A stretch of 64,000 nt of DNA from Hydrogenophaga aromaticivorans (GTDB lineage Bacteria; Pseudomonadota; Gammaproteobacteria; Burkholderiales; Burkholderiaceae_C). The notes beneath the pieces are model-generated. The model did no database searches and was not told the DNA's origin. It saw only the letters and a program-made list of their open reading frames with translations. Numbering within the stretch: position 1 is the stretch's first letter; the number at the start of each line of letters is the position of its first letter. Shown one piece after another: positions 35,101 through 42,335 of the stretch. The position numbers and the translations under genes are program-made. Where the stretch lies: the NCBI RefSeq assembly GCF_013387465.1, contig NZ_VYGV01000016.1, positions 602,446-666,445 of the forward strand. The letters are read 5' to 3'.

Positions 35101-35979
35101 GGCGACGATGAGCTTCGTTTCGGCTACGCTGCGTCGCCAGCCTTGATTGCTGAACGAGTGCGCGAGCGTCTACCGTCGTTTCCTGAAGGTGTCTCAGAGA
35201 AAGTCATCGCGTTCCTGACACTAGACCCCGCCGGTGTTCGCCGCCTCGCCGGAAAGACGGAGGATGAGCCAGATGTACCAATTTGGGAGCATTCCAAACG
35301 TGTGCAACGCTATCTCATCCGTCCTCTGATCCAGATTGATCATGATGTTCTGGCTTGGGGGGCCGCGACAGCAGACCGGGCGCAATCGATTTGGGTAGGC
35401 AGCATCGTCAACGGGTATCTACCCGCGGAATTCCACTGGCCGGCGGTTGCAAAAGTTGTTCGCGGCATCAAAGAGGGAATCGAGAAGCTCCTGGAGGTGC
35501 GAGCGCATGAGATCTTTCGACGGCATGGCCAGTTTGTGATGCACGGAATTGATTTTCGCCGTCGGTTTCCTAAGGATGGGTTTGATGATGTCGGGGACTT
35601 CGATGTGCTTGCATACTGGCCAGAGAGGAACCTCTGGATCGCGGGCGAATGCAAGTACAACCAACCCCCGTTTTGCCTCAAGGACGCGCGGCGCTTGAGG
35701 GAGCGCGTCTTCGGCCGAGGCGAAGACCATGGTCAGTTTTCAAAGATTGAACGCCGCCATTGCTTTTTGACAAAAAATGTTCATCGGCTTAGGGAGTTGC
35801 TTCAATGGCCTGACAGCCAGAGCGGGACAGATGCAGAGTTTCAAGACGTCTACATTTGTAGAGATATCTCTTGGTGGCTCAAGCACCCACCGTACGACGT
35901 ACACGCAGATTTTGTACGCGTTGATGCGCTTGATGGGTGGCTTGGTACCAAGCTCAACCTGAGCCGACCAGAGGTTTGA
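32176..35979 (+). CDS. Large orphan protein with C-terminal PD-(D/E)XK nuclease-like motif
   Basis: A 1267-residue protein that I do not recognise as a named family. It begins with a basic stretch (M-G-K-K-S-R-L-K-R-E-K-R) and continues as a mixed helical protein with no visible signal peptide, membrane segment, P-loop or helicase motif. Near the C-terminus, D1143 in G-D-F-D-V-L and E1158-x-K1160 in A-G-E-C-K-Y-N, with a preceding E1112, fit a PD-(D/E)XK restriction-endonuclease-like core. A 60-base sample at 33241-33300 has 30 G+C, against 45 of 60 at 36241-36300, so it looks acquired. RBS GAGGA supports the start. It stands alone. A nuclease in defence against foreign DNA or RNA is possible but is inference. 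Confidence 0.75.
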   Translation: MGKKSRLKREKRVAQTAVSAVGVQPPQPKQRSRDTRFCEQLAELRVYLLQFGAYDVILALGVSDLWQPNRSSQVKHSLAMLIALSIPLREYQALRPIVTYNELVDFLDGLRLLLPRFPMLEDFVPDADWGDIRVAGATGFQRIFYGGSVERIPDFIEAFRLLRAEHPVAMADMNLAIAMQAHILEAIDSSIVGRDDLVDPGHLEVPPDVFWFSCREALLSTYAAIQPRVDGTSRALGLEFGVLKAPDSSESFSDAIIMGTALPMVLVQVGETYLPIAPRAVSSVVIDLWQEQASALSTDDLGKLAGRLGQFLSHRLREHDVVVGPANLIGTSHQFDRQIAAVIRSAGKLYFILPINFDDLPKLGQIERWFNRLVDDSERWALMLPVQRQILELRNDTGDFPRSSSIQIMAVIAQVSTQPSFLGLEDLRTRVIGLPDFVSLFDSLKNCGELDTFISFLDDIESTAGGMVGLIDHLAAFRDSHGVLVEGAESPDWIHIDPHWNSSWRFKELRAFWASAPHRFPDDLQTWVVDKKEDGLTSMKTKGPFALAWSGGVGPCVVQACMDVGSSPDYVNGPLLELFVHCVADSCTQRSSLLEKLELFHRSQVVIRCEMDLQTLPVRDDEKETERRAARPLATSLRLVSGASEKFVFAVKVNLSRLSSGLNSAADATFEAECAIELATGFSSLLGFSCDESVLESLRATKKRQPRFTLRSTDRPFDVPDYANPDLPEAAQFKLARKELAFVFKQQGVVAPARYELEPAKHIMNSARDAMRNELHAKISRFDRKQLLQICIAQHDELTTKYQFEVARLKLSLSHQVSFDRSSRLAEAYDRYTGMVRNYRYLLECCVSSSMQGEMLPTVPEVVQLIARIDWLSVLYGASDTLHNGIDVGGIELDTAFVPTVFFAEDRDSKEQQYLQDVASARLGIGLSEIDEVNSDQDSARDWDQLDEALSADLGFSLTHMSQVLQVLSHWYSAGGDDELRFGYAASPALIAERVRERLPSFPEGVSEKVIAFLTLDPAGVRRLAGKTEDEPDVPIWEHSKRVQRYLIRPLIQIDHDVLAWGAATADRAQSIWVGSIVNGYLPAEFHWPAVAKVVRGIKEGIEKLLEVRAHEIFRRHGQFVMHGIDFRRRFPKDGFDDVGDFDVLAYWPERNLWIAGECKYNQPPFCLKDARRLRERVFGRGEDHGQFSKIERRHCFLTKNVHRLRELLQWPDSQSGTDAEFQDVYICRDISWWLKHPPYDVHADFVRVDALDGWLGTKLNLSRPEV

Positions 35980-35999
35980 GGAGACTCAACACTCTGCGA

Positions 36000-36034
36000 G
36001 GGTTGAGCCATGAGGCGATAGGGGCGCTCAACCC
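36000..36034 (+). terminator. Hairpin after the large island gene
   Basis: GGGTTGAGC (36000-36008) pairs perfectly with GCTCAACCC (36026-36034) around a 17-base loop, 20 bases past the stop codon. No T-run follows, so it may be a factor-dependent end or an island border structure. Confidence 0.5.
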
Positions 36035-36129
36035 TTGACCTGAGAGGCGTCGAGGGGTCTTGCCAGGTCTGCTGCGCCACCCGGGCCGTCTGTGTAGCAT
36101 CGCCCTCTCGTTCATCGAAAGGCTCCGCC

Positions 36130-36495
36130 ATGTCCTACATGCTCCTGATCCACGAACCGGTTGGCCAGCGCGCCACCCGCACCGAAGCCGAAGGCCGCGC
36201 CGCCTACGCCGCCATGCAGGCCTTCGGCGAGGAGCTTGCGGCCGACGGCAAGCTCAAGGCGGTGGAGTCGCTCGCCGGGCTGTCGAGCGCGGTGCGCGTG
36301 AGCCAGGCCGGGGGGCATGCGCAGGTGCTGGACGGCCCGTTTGCCGAAGCCAAGGAAATGATCGGCGGCTTCTTTCTGTTGCAGAACGTGGACCGCGAAG
36401 AAGCCATCGCCATCGCCCAGCGCTGCCCCGCCGCACAGTGGGCCACGGTCGAGGTGCGCCCGCTCGCGCCCTGTTTCGACGAGAGCCAGGCCTGA
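36130..36495 (+). CDS. YciI/DGPF-domain protein
   Basis: A 121-residue protein of the YCII-related family with the hallmark D68-G-P-F71 in L-D-G-P-F-A-E-A-K-E-M-I-G-G. Such DGPF proteins are the conserved genomic partners of ECF42 sigma factors, and one is found at 39094-40374. The fold is ferredoxin-like; the biochemical role is not established. It is the first gene to the right of the low-G+C island and shares the high-G+C style of the following genes. Upstream I could not find a good ECF-type promoter. Confidence 0.88.
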   Translation: MSYMLLIHEPVGQRATRTEAEGRAAYAAMQAFGEELAADGKLKAVESLAGLSSAVRVSQAGGHAQVLDGPFAEAKEMIGGFFLLQNVDREEAIAIAQRCPAAQWATVEVRPLAPCFDESQA

Positions 36496-36530
36496 AAGTT
36501 TGATCCTCGGGTTTCTACCTAGGCGGGCGC

Positions 36531-36560
36531 CGTCGAAAACGCCCAACCTGTTTCGTCGTA
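36531..36560 (+). promoter_or_regulatory. Candidate ECF42-type promoter
   Basis: GTCGAA (36532-36537) and CGTCG (36554-36558) are 16 bases apart, similar to the -35/-10 pattern I recall for ECF42-controlled DGPF genes. It lies about 85 bases before the VOC gene at 36642. If real, the sigma factor encoded at 39094 would drive the cluster that ends with itself. Only one such site was found in the region. Confidence 0.4.
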
Positions 36561-36641
36561 CCCACAGAAGCCGTTGAACCGGCTTCGCGTGAGGCCCGAC
36601 AAATCCGCCGCCGCCCGCGTCGACGAACAGGAGTCTTGTGC

Positions 36642-37121
36642 ATGAAGCCCCGCATCCACACCTGCCTGTGGTTTGCCACACAGGCCGAAGAAGCCGCCCG
36701 CTTCTACACCGCGCTGTTTCCCAATTCCCGCATCACCAGCGTGCTGCACTACGGCACCGGCGACCCCATGCCCGAGGGCGCGGCGATGCTGGTGACCCTG
36801 GAACTCGATGGCCATGCGCTGTCCCTGCTCAACGGCGGCCCGCATTTCACACTCTCGCCCGCCGCTTCGCTGGTCGTGAGCTGTGCCGACCAGGCCGAGG
36901 TGGACCGCTGCTGGTCGGCGCTGTCGGCCGTGCCCGAGGCCGAGATGTGCGGCTGGCTGGTGGACCGCTGGGGCGTCTCCTGGCAGATCGTGCCGCAGCG
37001 CTTCATGGAGCGCATGGAAGAGCCGCCCAGCCCGGCCCGGCAGCGCATGACCACCGCCATGAGGCAGATGCGCAAGCTCGACATCGCCGCGCTCGAACGC
37101 GCCTACGCCGGCACACCGTGA
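36642..37121 (+). CDS. VOC family protein (PhnB-like)
   Basis: A 159-residue protein with the glyoxalase/vicinal-oxygen-chelate repeat, beginning P-R-I-H-T-C-L-W-F and containing A-A-R-F-Y-T-A-L-F-P-N-S and W-G-V-S-W-Q-I-V-P. This is the PhnB-like (3-demethylubiquinone methyltransferase-like) branch, which is often of unknown substrate. RBS AGGAG lies 11 bases upstream. It is in the ECF42-associated cluster and is followed 19 bases later by an SRPBCC gene. Confidence 0.85.
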   Translation: MKPRIHTCLWFATQAEEAARFYTALFPNSRITSVLHYGTGDPMPEGAAMLVTLELDGHALSLLNGGPHFTLSPAASLVVSCADQAEVDRCWSALSAVPEAEMCGWLVDRWGVSWQIVPQRFMERMEEPPSPARQRMTTAMRQMRKLDIAALERAYAGTP

Positions 37122-37140
37122 ACCCCCACAGGAGATCGCC

Positions 37141-37584
37141 ATGAAAACCCTGCACTTCGACATCCTGATCAACGCGCCGCGCGAGCACGTGTGGCGCACC
37201 ATGCTGCATTCACCCACCTACGAACAGTGGACCGCCACCTTCTGTGAAGGCTCGCGCTACAAGGGTTCATGGGATCAGGGCCAGACCATCCGCTTCCTCG
37301 GCCCGAGTGAACAGGGCATGGTTGCCGAGATCGCGGCGCACCGGCCGGCCGAGTTCGTCTCGATCCGGCACCTGGGCATGATCGACAAGGGTGTCGAAGA
37401 CGCCAGCAGCGAAGCGGTGCGCGCCTGGGATCCGTGTTTTGAAAACTACACCTTCAGCGACGAGGCGGGCGGCACCCGCGTGCGTGTCGATTGCGACGTG
37501 TTCGGCACCTACGAGGACTGGATGGCGCAGACCTGGCCGAAGGCGCTGCAGTCCCTCAAGACCGTCTGTGAAACCCCGGCCTGA
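37141..37584 (+). CDS. SRPBCC domain protein (AHSA1/START-like)
   Basis: A 147-residue single-domain protein starting F-D-I-L-I-N-A-P-R-E-H-V-W, the typical first strand and helix of the SRPBCC ligand-binding fold, and ending with a long C-terminal helix (E-D-W-M-A-Q-T-W-P-K-A-L). Such proteins bind hydrophobic ligands; the ligand is unknown. It lies in a tight series (VOC, SRPBCC, YciI, SRPBCC, VOC, ECF) with 12-35 base gaps, so cotranscription is likely. Confidence 0.83.
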   Translation: MKTLHFDILINAPREHVWRTMLHSPTYEQWTATFCEGSRYKGSWDQGQTIRFLGPSEQGMVAEIAAHRPAEFVSIRHLGMIDKGVEDASSEAVRAWDPCFENYTFSDEAGGTRVRVDCDVFGTYEDWMAQTWPKALQSLKTVCETPA

Positions 37585-37603
37585 CCCCTTCCAGGAGAAC
37601 CCC

Positions 37604-38026
37604 ATGCGATTCATGATCATCGTCAAGTCCTGCCCCGAGTTCGAGGCCGAAGTCACACCCGAAGCCCCCGAGGAACTGATGGCCGAGATGGCCGCGTACC
37701 ACGAGGAACTGGCGCGCGCCGGCGTGCTGCTCGACGGCAGCGGCCTGCACCCCAGCCGCACCGGCTGGCGCATCCACTACGACGCTTCGGGCCAGCGCGT
37801 CGTCGACGGCCCCTTCGCCGAGGCCAAGGAACTGATCGCCGGCTACACCCTGATCCAGGTGCGCTCGCGCGAAGAGGCCATGGAATGGAGCCGCCGCTTT
37901 CCCAACCCCGCGGGTCGTGGCAAGCCAGCCGTGATCGAGCTGCGCCAGCTCATCGAGCTTGACGAGTTCCCGCCCAGCGAGGCGCTGGACAAGTTCAAGC
38001 AGATGGAAGCGAACCAGAAAGCCTGA
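37604..38026 (+). CDS. YciI/DGPF-domain protein, second copy
   Basis: A 140-residue YCII-related protein with D68-G-P-F71 in V-D-G-P-F-A-E-A-K-E-L-I-A-G, the same position as in the protein at 36130-36495. It is longer at the C-terminus (L-D-E-F-P-P-S-E-A-L-D-K-F). ATG 37604 follows CAGGAG. Two DGPF proteins in one ECF42 cluster is a usual arrangement. Confidence 0.87.
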   Translation: MRFMIIVKSCPEFEAEVTPEAPEELMAEMAAYHEELARAGVLLDGSGLHPSRTGWRIHYDASGQRVVDGPFAEAKELIAGYTLIQVRSREEAMEWSRRFPNPAGRGKPAVIELRQLIELDEFPPSEALDKFKQMEANQKA

Positions 38027-38038
38027 GGAGGTGCCGCC

Positions 38039-38569
38039 GTGATCAAGTCTCTCGCCCTCATCACCGTGGCGGCCATCGGCCTGCTGCTGGCCTACGCCGC
38101 CACCCGGCCTGACAGCTTCCGCGTCGAGCGTTCCACCACCGTTGCCGCGCCCGCCGCGAAGCTGTTTCCGCTCATCAACGACCTGCACCGTTTCAACACC
38201 TGGAACCCCTACAACCGCAAGGACCCGGCCATGCAGGGCACCTACAGCGGCCCGGCCGCGGGCCCCGGCGCGGTGTTCGATTTCCAGGGCAACAAGGAAG
38301 TCGGCAAGGGGCGCATCGGTATCACCACGTCCACCGAACCGTCGGCGGTCACCATGCAGCTCGACATGTTCGAACCTTTCGAAGGCCACAACGTCGTCAC
38401 GTTCAGCCTGGTGCCCGAAGGCGGTGCGACCCGCGTCACCTGGGCCATGCACGGCCCGAGCCCCTTCATCGCCAGGGTGATGGGCATCTTCTTCAGCATG
38501 GACCAGATGATTGGCAAGGACTTCGAGGCGGGGTTGTCCCACCTGAAGGCCCTGGCCGAGCAGGCCTGA
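38039..38569 (+). CDS. SRPBCC family protein with N-terminal membrane segment
   Basis: A 176-residue protein with a hydrophobic N-terminus (about residues 3-20) acting as an anchor or signal, followed by a polyketide-cyclase-like SRPBCC domain (V-E-R-S-T-T-V-A-A-P-A-A-K-L-F-P-L-I-N-D). The only reasonable start is GTG at 38039, preceded by GAGGAGG. It is placed 12 bases after the YciI gene. Confidence 0.82.
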   Translation: MIKSLALITVAAIGLLLAYAATRPDSFRVERSTTVAAPAAKLFPLINDLHRFNTWNPYNRKDPAMQGTYSGPAAGPGAVFDFQGNKEVGKGRIGITTSTEPSAVTMQLDMFEPFEGHNVVTFSLVPEGGATRVTWAMHGPSPFIARVMGIFFSMDQMIGKDFEAGLSHLKALAEQA

Positions 38570-38603
38570 TCACCCCACACCCCACCCACCAGGAGAGACC
38601 ACC

Positions 38604-39014
38604 ATGTTCCGCCAGATCTTCGTCAACCTGCCCATCAAGGACATGGCCCGTTCGCAGGCCTTCTTCAAGGCCCTGGGCCTCACGTTCAACCAGCGCTTCA
38701 CCAACGAGCAGGGCGCCTGCCTCGAAATCGGCGAAAACTTCTACGCCATGCTGCTGGTCGAGCCCTTCTTCCAGGGCTTCACCAAGAAGCCCGTCAGCGA
38801 TGCGCACAAGGCCACCGAGGTGCTGATCGCCCTGTCGGTCGACAGCCGCGCCGAGGCCGAAGAGGTGGTGCGCAAGGCCGTGGCCGCTGGCGCCACCACC
38901 CCCAACCCGCCGCAGGACCACGGCTTCATGTTCCAGCACGGTTTTGCCGACCTCGACGGCCACCAGTGGGAAGTGTTCTGGATGGACGAAGCGGCCGCGC
39001 CCGAGCAGATGTGA
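38604..39014 (+). CDS. VOC family protein (glyoxalase/bleomycin-resistance-like)
   Basis: A 136-residue protein starting M-F-R-Q-I-F-V-N-L-P-I-K-D-M, with S-Q-A-F-F-K-A-L-G-L-T-F-N and a C-terminal D-L-D-G-H-Q-W-E-V-F-W-M-D, the metal-binding strand of many VOC proteins. Substrate unknown. RBS AGGAGA lies 8 bases upstream. It is the last satellite gene before the sigma factor gene; a REP-like repeat lies between them. Confidence 0.86.
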   Translation: MFRQIFVNLPIKDMARSQAFFKALGLTFNQRFTNEQGACLEIGENFYAMLLVEPFFQGFTKKPVSDAHKATEVLIALSVDSRAEAEEVVRKAVAAGATTPNPPQDHGFMFQHGFADLDGHQWEVFWMDEAAAPEQM

Positions 39015-39022
39015 GTGCGAAT

Positions 39023-39061
39023 CTCCCTCTCCCGAACGCGGGAGAGGGCCGGGGTGAGGGT
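39023..39061. repeat. REP-like palindrome, single-arm copy
   Basis: TCTCCCTCTCCC and GGGAGAGGGC form a hairpin, followed by CGGGGTGAGGG. It sits between the VOC gene and the sigma factor gene and may lower read-through into the latter. Confidence 0.75.
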
Positions 39062-39093
39062 TCTCCCACGACCCCCGCAGTAAGCTCCTGCCC

Positions 39094-40374
39094 GTGCATT
39101 CCGCCGTCCACCAAACCATCGCCACCGTCTGGCGCATCGAGTCCGCCCGCATCGTCGCCGCCGTGGCGCGGCGTGTGCGCGATCTCGGCCTGGCCGAAGA
39201 ACTGGCGCAGGACGCGCTGGTGGCCGCGCTGGAACACTGGCCGAAAGACGGCGTGCCGAACAACCCCGGCGCCTGGCTCATGACCACCGCGAAAAACCGC
39301 GCGCTCGACGCGCTGCGGCACCGCCAGATGGCCGACGCGCGGCACGAAGACATCGCGCGCGACCTCGAAGCGCTGGGTGCGCTCACCGTGCCCGACTTCG
39401 TCGACGCACTCGACGCCGCGCGGCAGGACGACATCGGCGACGACCTGCTGCGCCTCATCTTCACCGCCTGCCACCCGGTGCTCTCCACCGACGCGCGCGT
39501 GGCACTCACGCTCAAGCTGCTCGGCGGCCTCACCACGCACGAGATCGCGCGCGCCTTCCTCGTGCCCGAAGCCACCATCGCGCAGCGCATCGTGCGCGCC
39601 AAGCGCACGCTGGCCGACGCGAGCGTGCCTTTTGAAGTGCCGCGGGGCGGGCAACTGGCCGAGCGCCTGGGCTCGGTGCTCGAAGTGGTGTACCTGGTGT
39701 TCAACGAGGGCTACACGGCCACCAGCGGCAGCGACTGGATGCGCCCTGAGCTCTGCAACGAAGCCCTGCGTCTGGGCCGCATGCTCGCCGAGCTGGCCCC
39801 CGATCAGGCGGAAGTGCACGGCCTCGTGGCGCTGATGGAGATCCAGGCCTCGCGCACTGCTGCGCGCACCGATGCGCAAGGCGACCCCGTACTGCTCAAC
39901 CAGCAGAACCGCGCCCGCTGGGACCGCCTGCTGGTGCGCCGCGGCCTGGCCGCGCTGGCGCGCGCCGAAGCGCTGGGCCAGCCGCCGGGCAACTACCGCC
40001 TGCAGGCCCAGATCGCCGCCTGCCACGCGCGCTCGCCCACCGCCGACGCCACCGACTGGCCGCGCATCGCCGCGCTTTACGCCCAGCTGATGCAGGTGGC
40101 GCCCTCGCCTGTTGTCGAACTCAACCGCGCGGTCGCCGTGGGCATGGCCGAAAGCCCGGCCGCCGGCCTCGCCATCGTCGAGACGCTGCTGCAGGACAAG
40201 GCCCTGCAGCGTTACCCTTGGCTGCACGCGGTGCGGGGCGATTTGCTGGAGAAGATCGGGCGCGGGGAGGAAGCGCACGCCGCCTTCGTGCGCGCGGCCG
40301 AGCAGACATCCAATCGGCGTGAAAGCGCGCTGATGCGGGCGCGCGCCGACGCGGCTCAGCCGGGCAAGGGCTGA
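39094..40374 (+). CDS. ECF42-type RNA polymerase sigma factor with TPR-like C-terminal extension
   Basis: A 426-residue sigma factor, far longer than the usual 180-200. Residues about 10-75 are region sigma2 (L-A-E-E-L-A-Q-D-A-L-V-A-A-L-E-H-W-P), about 130-185 are sigma4 (L-K-L-L-G-G-L-T-T-H-E-I-A-R-A-F-L), and about 190-426 form a helical extension typical of ECF42, which is reported to be needed for activity in place of a separate anti-sigma factor. The upstream YciI/DGPF genes are its expected regulon. Its 3' end overlaps the convergent methyltransferase gene by 19 bases. Confidence 0.9.
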   Translation: MHSAVHQTIATVWRIESARIVAAVARRVRDLGLAEELAQDALVAALEHWPKDGVPNNPGAWLMTTAKNRALDALRHRQMADARHEDIARDLEALGALTVPDFVDALDAARQDDIGDDLLRLIFTACHPVLSTDARVALTLKLLGGLTTHEIARAFLVPEATIAQRIVRAKRTLADASVPFEVPRGGQLAERLGSVLEVVYLVFNEGYTATSGSDWMRPELCNEALRLGRMLAELAPDQAEVHGLVALMEIQASRTAARTDAQGDPVLLNQQNRARWDRLLVRRGLAALARAEALGQPPGNYRLQAQIAACHARSPTADATDWPRIAALYAQLMQVAPSPVVELNRAVAVGMAESPAAGLAIVETLLQDKALQRYPWLHAVRGDLLEKIGRGEEAHAAFVRAAEQTSNRRESALMRARADAAQPGKG

Positions 40375-41489
40375 AGCACCATCATCTTGCCAAACGAAGG
40401 TAGGTGCACCGTCTCGACCAGCCGCACGCTGCTGCGTTCAAACAGCGTGTCACATTCCGCCCGGGTGCGTTCCCGGCCAGGCGTTCCCATGAACATCTGC
40501 ATGTCGAAAGACGCCGCGCCGATGTCGGCGTGGTGGTCCGGCATCACCATCTCCAGCAGCACGATGGACGCCTCGCCCGGGCGCGCTGCGGCGGCCACGT
40601 TGCGCAGCGCTCGCTCGGCCATCGAGTCGTCAAAACCATGCAGCACGGCGCTCATCAGGTAAGCCTCGCGCCCTCCAGTGGCCACCGGCAGCGCGCCGAA
40701 CACATCCCCCGCCTCGAATACTGTGCGCGACAAGCGCTCGGTGAGTGCGGCGCTGTGCGGCTGCGCGCGCCAGAAGGTTTGTGCCGCCGCGATGGTGCCG
40801 GCCCGGTCCACCACCAGCGCTTTCAGGTGTGGGTGGTGTTTCAGGATGGTCATCGACTTGCTTCCATTGGAGCCGCCCACGTCGATCACACGGTCGAAGG
40901 CGCGCCAGTCAAAGCTGGTTGCGAAGCTGTCGCCAGTAAGCGCCTCTACCCGGTCCATCGCCTCGGCAAACAGCGCTTCAAAAGCCGGGTGCGCGTCCAT
41001 GTGGTCGTAAAGGTCGGCGCCGTGCGTCAGCCTGAATGGCGGTAAACCGCTGCGCAGCCCGTTCTCCAACTGCTCGAACCAGGGCCGGCTCATCTCGGGC
41101 GAGTTGTGCATCAGCACCATGGCGCGGACGTTGTCCCTGTGGTCGGTGCGCAAGGCGCTGGAGAGCTTGTTGTTGCGGTAGGTGGCCGGGCCGACTTCTT
41201 CAAACACCCCCATCGCGGCGAGAAAGCGCAACAGCCGCGCCAGCGCGTCGGCCTGTACGCCCACCTCCCCGGCCAGCGCCTCCGCAGCCATGCGCCGGTC
41301 GCCCAGCACGGTCGCGAGGTCGAGCTGGGCCGCCGCGTGCAGCGCCCGCGATTGCCAAAAGGCCGAGCCGATCTGCAGCAGTCGAAACGGGGCCGGCGTC
41401 AGGCGCTGCGGCCAGGCCTGCAGAAAGGCCGAGAAGCGCATGGCCTGGTCAAACACACGGGCGGCCAGGCGTTGGCGTTGCAGCGTCAT
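40356..41489 (-). CDS. O-methyltransferase (SAM-dependent, COMT-like)
   Basis: A 377-residue protein: an N-terminal winged-helix dimerisation part (about 35-115) and a C-terminal methyltransferase with V-I-D-V-G-G-S-N-G-S (SAM-binding loop) and L-L-E-M-V-M-P-D. This matches small-molecule O-methyltransferases such as hydroxyneurosporene or caffeate types. The substrate is not evident and no pathway genes adjoin. It overlaps the TetR gene upstream by an ATGA junction (41486-41489), so the two form one operon. Confidence 0.85.
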   Translation of the reverse strand: MTLQRQRLAARVFDQAMRFSAFLQAWPQRLTPAPFRLLQIGSAFWQSRALHAAAQLDLATVLGDRRMAAEALAGEVGVQADALARLLRFLAAMGVFEEVGPATYRNNKLSSALRTDHRDNVRAMVLMHNSPEMSRPWFEQLENGLRSGLPPFRLTHGADLYDHMDAHPAFEALFAEAMDRVEALTGDSFATSFDWRAFDRVIDVGGSNGSKSMTILKHHPHLKALVVDRAGTIAAAQTFWRAQPHSAALTERLSRTVFEAGDVFGALPVATGGREAYLMSAVLHGFDDSMAERALRNVAAAARPGEASIVLLEMVMPDHHADIGAASFDMQMFMGTPGRERTRAECDTLFERSSVRLVETVHLPSFGKMMVLQPLPG

Positions 41490-42136
41490 GCGGGGTCTCC
41501 CTCGGTGCCCGGTGTCGACGGGACCAGCGAAGCCAGGCCACCCGCGATCAACTGTCCGTTGAACAGTGCCAGTCGCTCCAGAAACGCCGCATCCATGGGC
41601 CGCTCCATCTGTTCCTCGAACACTTCCTTGAGCAGCAGCGGCGTCATCGCCAGACTCACGAAACTCATGCGCAACACGTCGGGGTCCACCGCTGCGCTGA
41701 GCTGGCCGCTTTGCTGAAGGTCGACCACGCGCCTGGCGCCCTGCGTTCGTCCGCGCTCCAGCAACTGGCGGATGAAGCGACGGCCCGGCCCATGCTTGAG
41801 TGCCAGCACCTTGAGGATCAGCTTGGGAAACTCTGGCGCAGCCAGCATGGTCTGGTAATACAGCTGCAGGTAGCCGGTGAAGCCATCGAGAGAAGCGAGC
41901 ATGTTGTTGTCCAGTACCTCCAGCAAGGGGTTGAGCGTGGCGCGGATCATTTCCTCGTACAGCCCCTCCTTGTTGCCGAAGTAGTAGCCGATCATCGAGA
42001 CGTTGACCCCCGCCATTTCGGCGATGCGGCGCGTGCTCACCTGGTGGTAGTCGTCGGCGAGGAAACAGATCTTGGCGGCGGCGAGCAGCCTTTCTGGCAC
42101 AGGGGCTCCGGTGGTGGGATCGTTCGGGGTGTTCAT
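41486..42136 (-). CDS. TetR family regulator coupled to the O-methyltransferase
   Basis: A 216-residue regulator with the helix-turn-helix T-R-R-I-A-E-M-A-G-V-N-V-S-M-I-G-Y-Y-F-G-N-K-E-G (about residues 33-57). The C-terminus belongs to the TetR_C group with a Y-Y-Q-T-M-L-A-A-P-E-F segment. ATG 42136 or 42142 are both possible; 42136 is used. The tight coupling to the methyltransferase and a nearby inverted repeat suggest autoregulation. Confidence 0.87.
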   Translation of the reverse strand: MNTPNDPTTGAPVPERLLAAAKICFLADDYHQVSTRRIAEMAGVNVSMIGYYFGNKEGLYEEMIRATLNPLLEVLDNNMLASLDGFTGYLQLYYQTMLAAPEFPKLILKVLALKHGPGRRFIRQLLERGRTQGARRVVDLQQSGQLSAAVDPDVLRMSFVSLAMTPLLLKEVFEEQMERPMDAAFLERLALFNGQLIAGGLASLVPSTPGTEGDPA

Positions 42137-42202
42137 GGGCACAGATCTTGTTGGCGTGCCATCAGGTTACGCGCCGGACGCCGCCGGAGGAAGCCGTTTC
42201 GT

Positions 42203-42226
42203 CAAACAAGATCGGCCATTTGTTTG
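42203..42226. promoter_or_regulatory. Candidate TetR operator upstream of the regulator/methyltransferase operon
   Basis: The perfect inverted repeat CAAACAA (42203-42209)/TTGTTTG (42220-42226) has a 10-base spacer, the size typical of TetR-family operators. It lies 67 bases upstream of the TetR ATG and 110 bases upstream of the divergent MBL gene, so it could control both. Confidence 0.45.
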
Positions 42227-42335
42227 GCGCTGCTTTCGCGGGCGCGGTGCGGCCACAAAGGGCTTTTGCCCCACGGCTCGCCGCAAGACCTGCAGGTGCC
42301 GACAATGGTGCTCCACTTCACCACCGAGCCCGTGC

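Noticed and set aside
32176..35979. Prophage or integrative element
   Set aside because: No integrase, transposase, phage structural gene or tRNA target is near; the island is a single gene.
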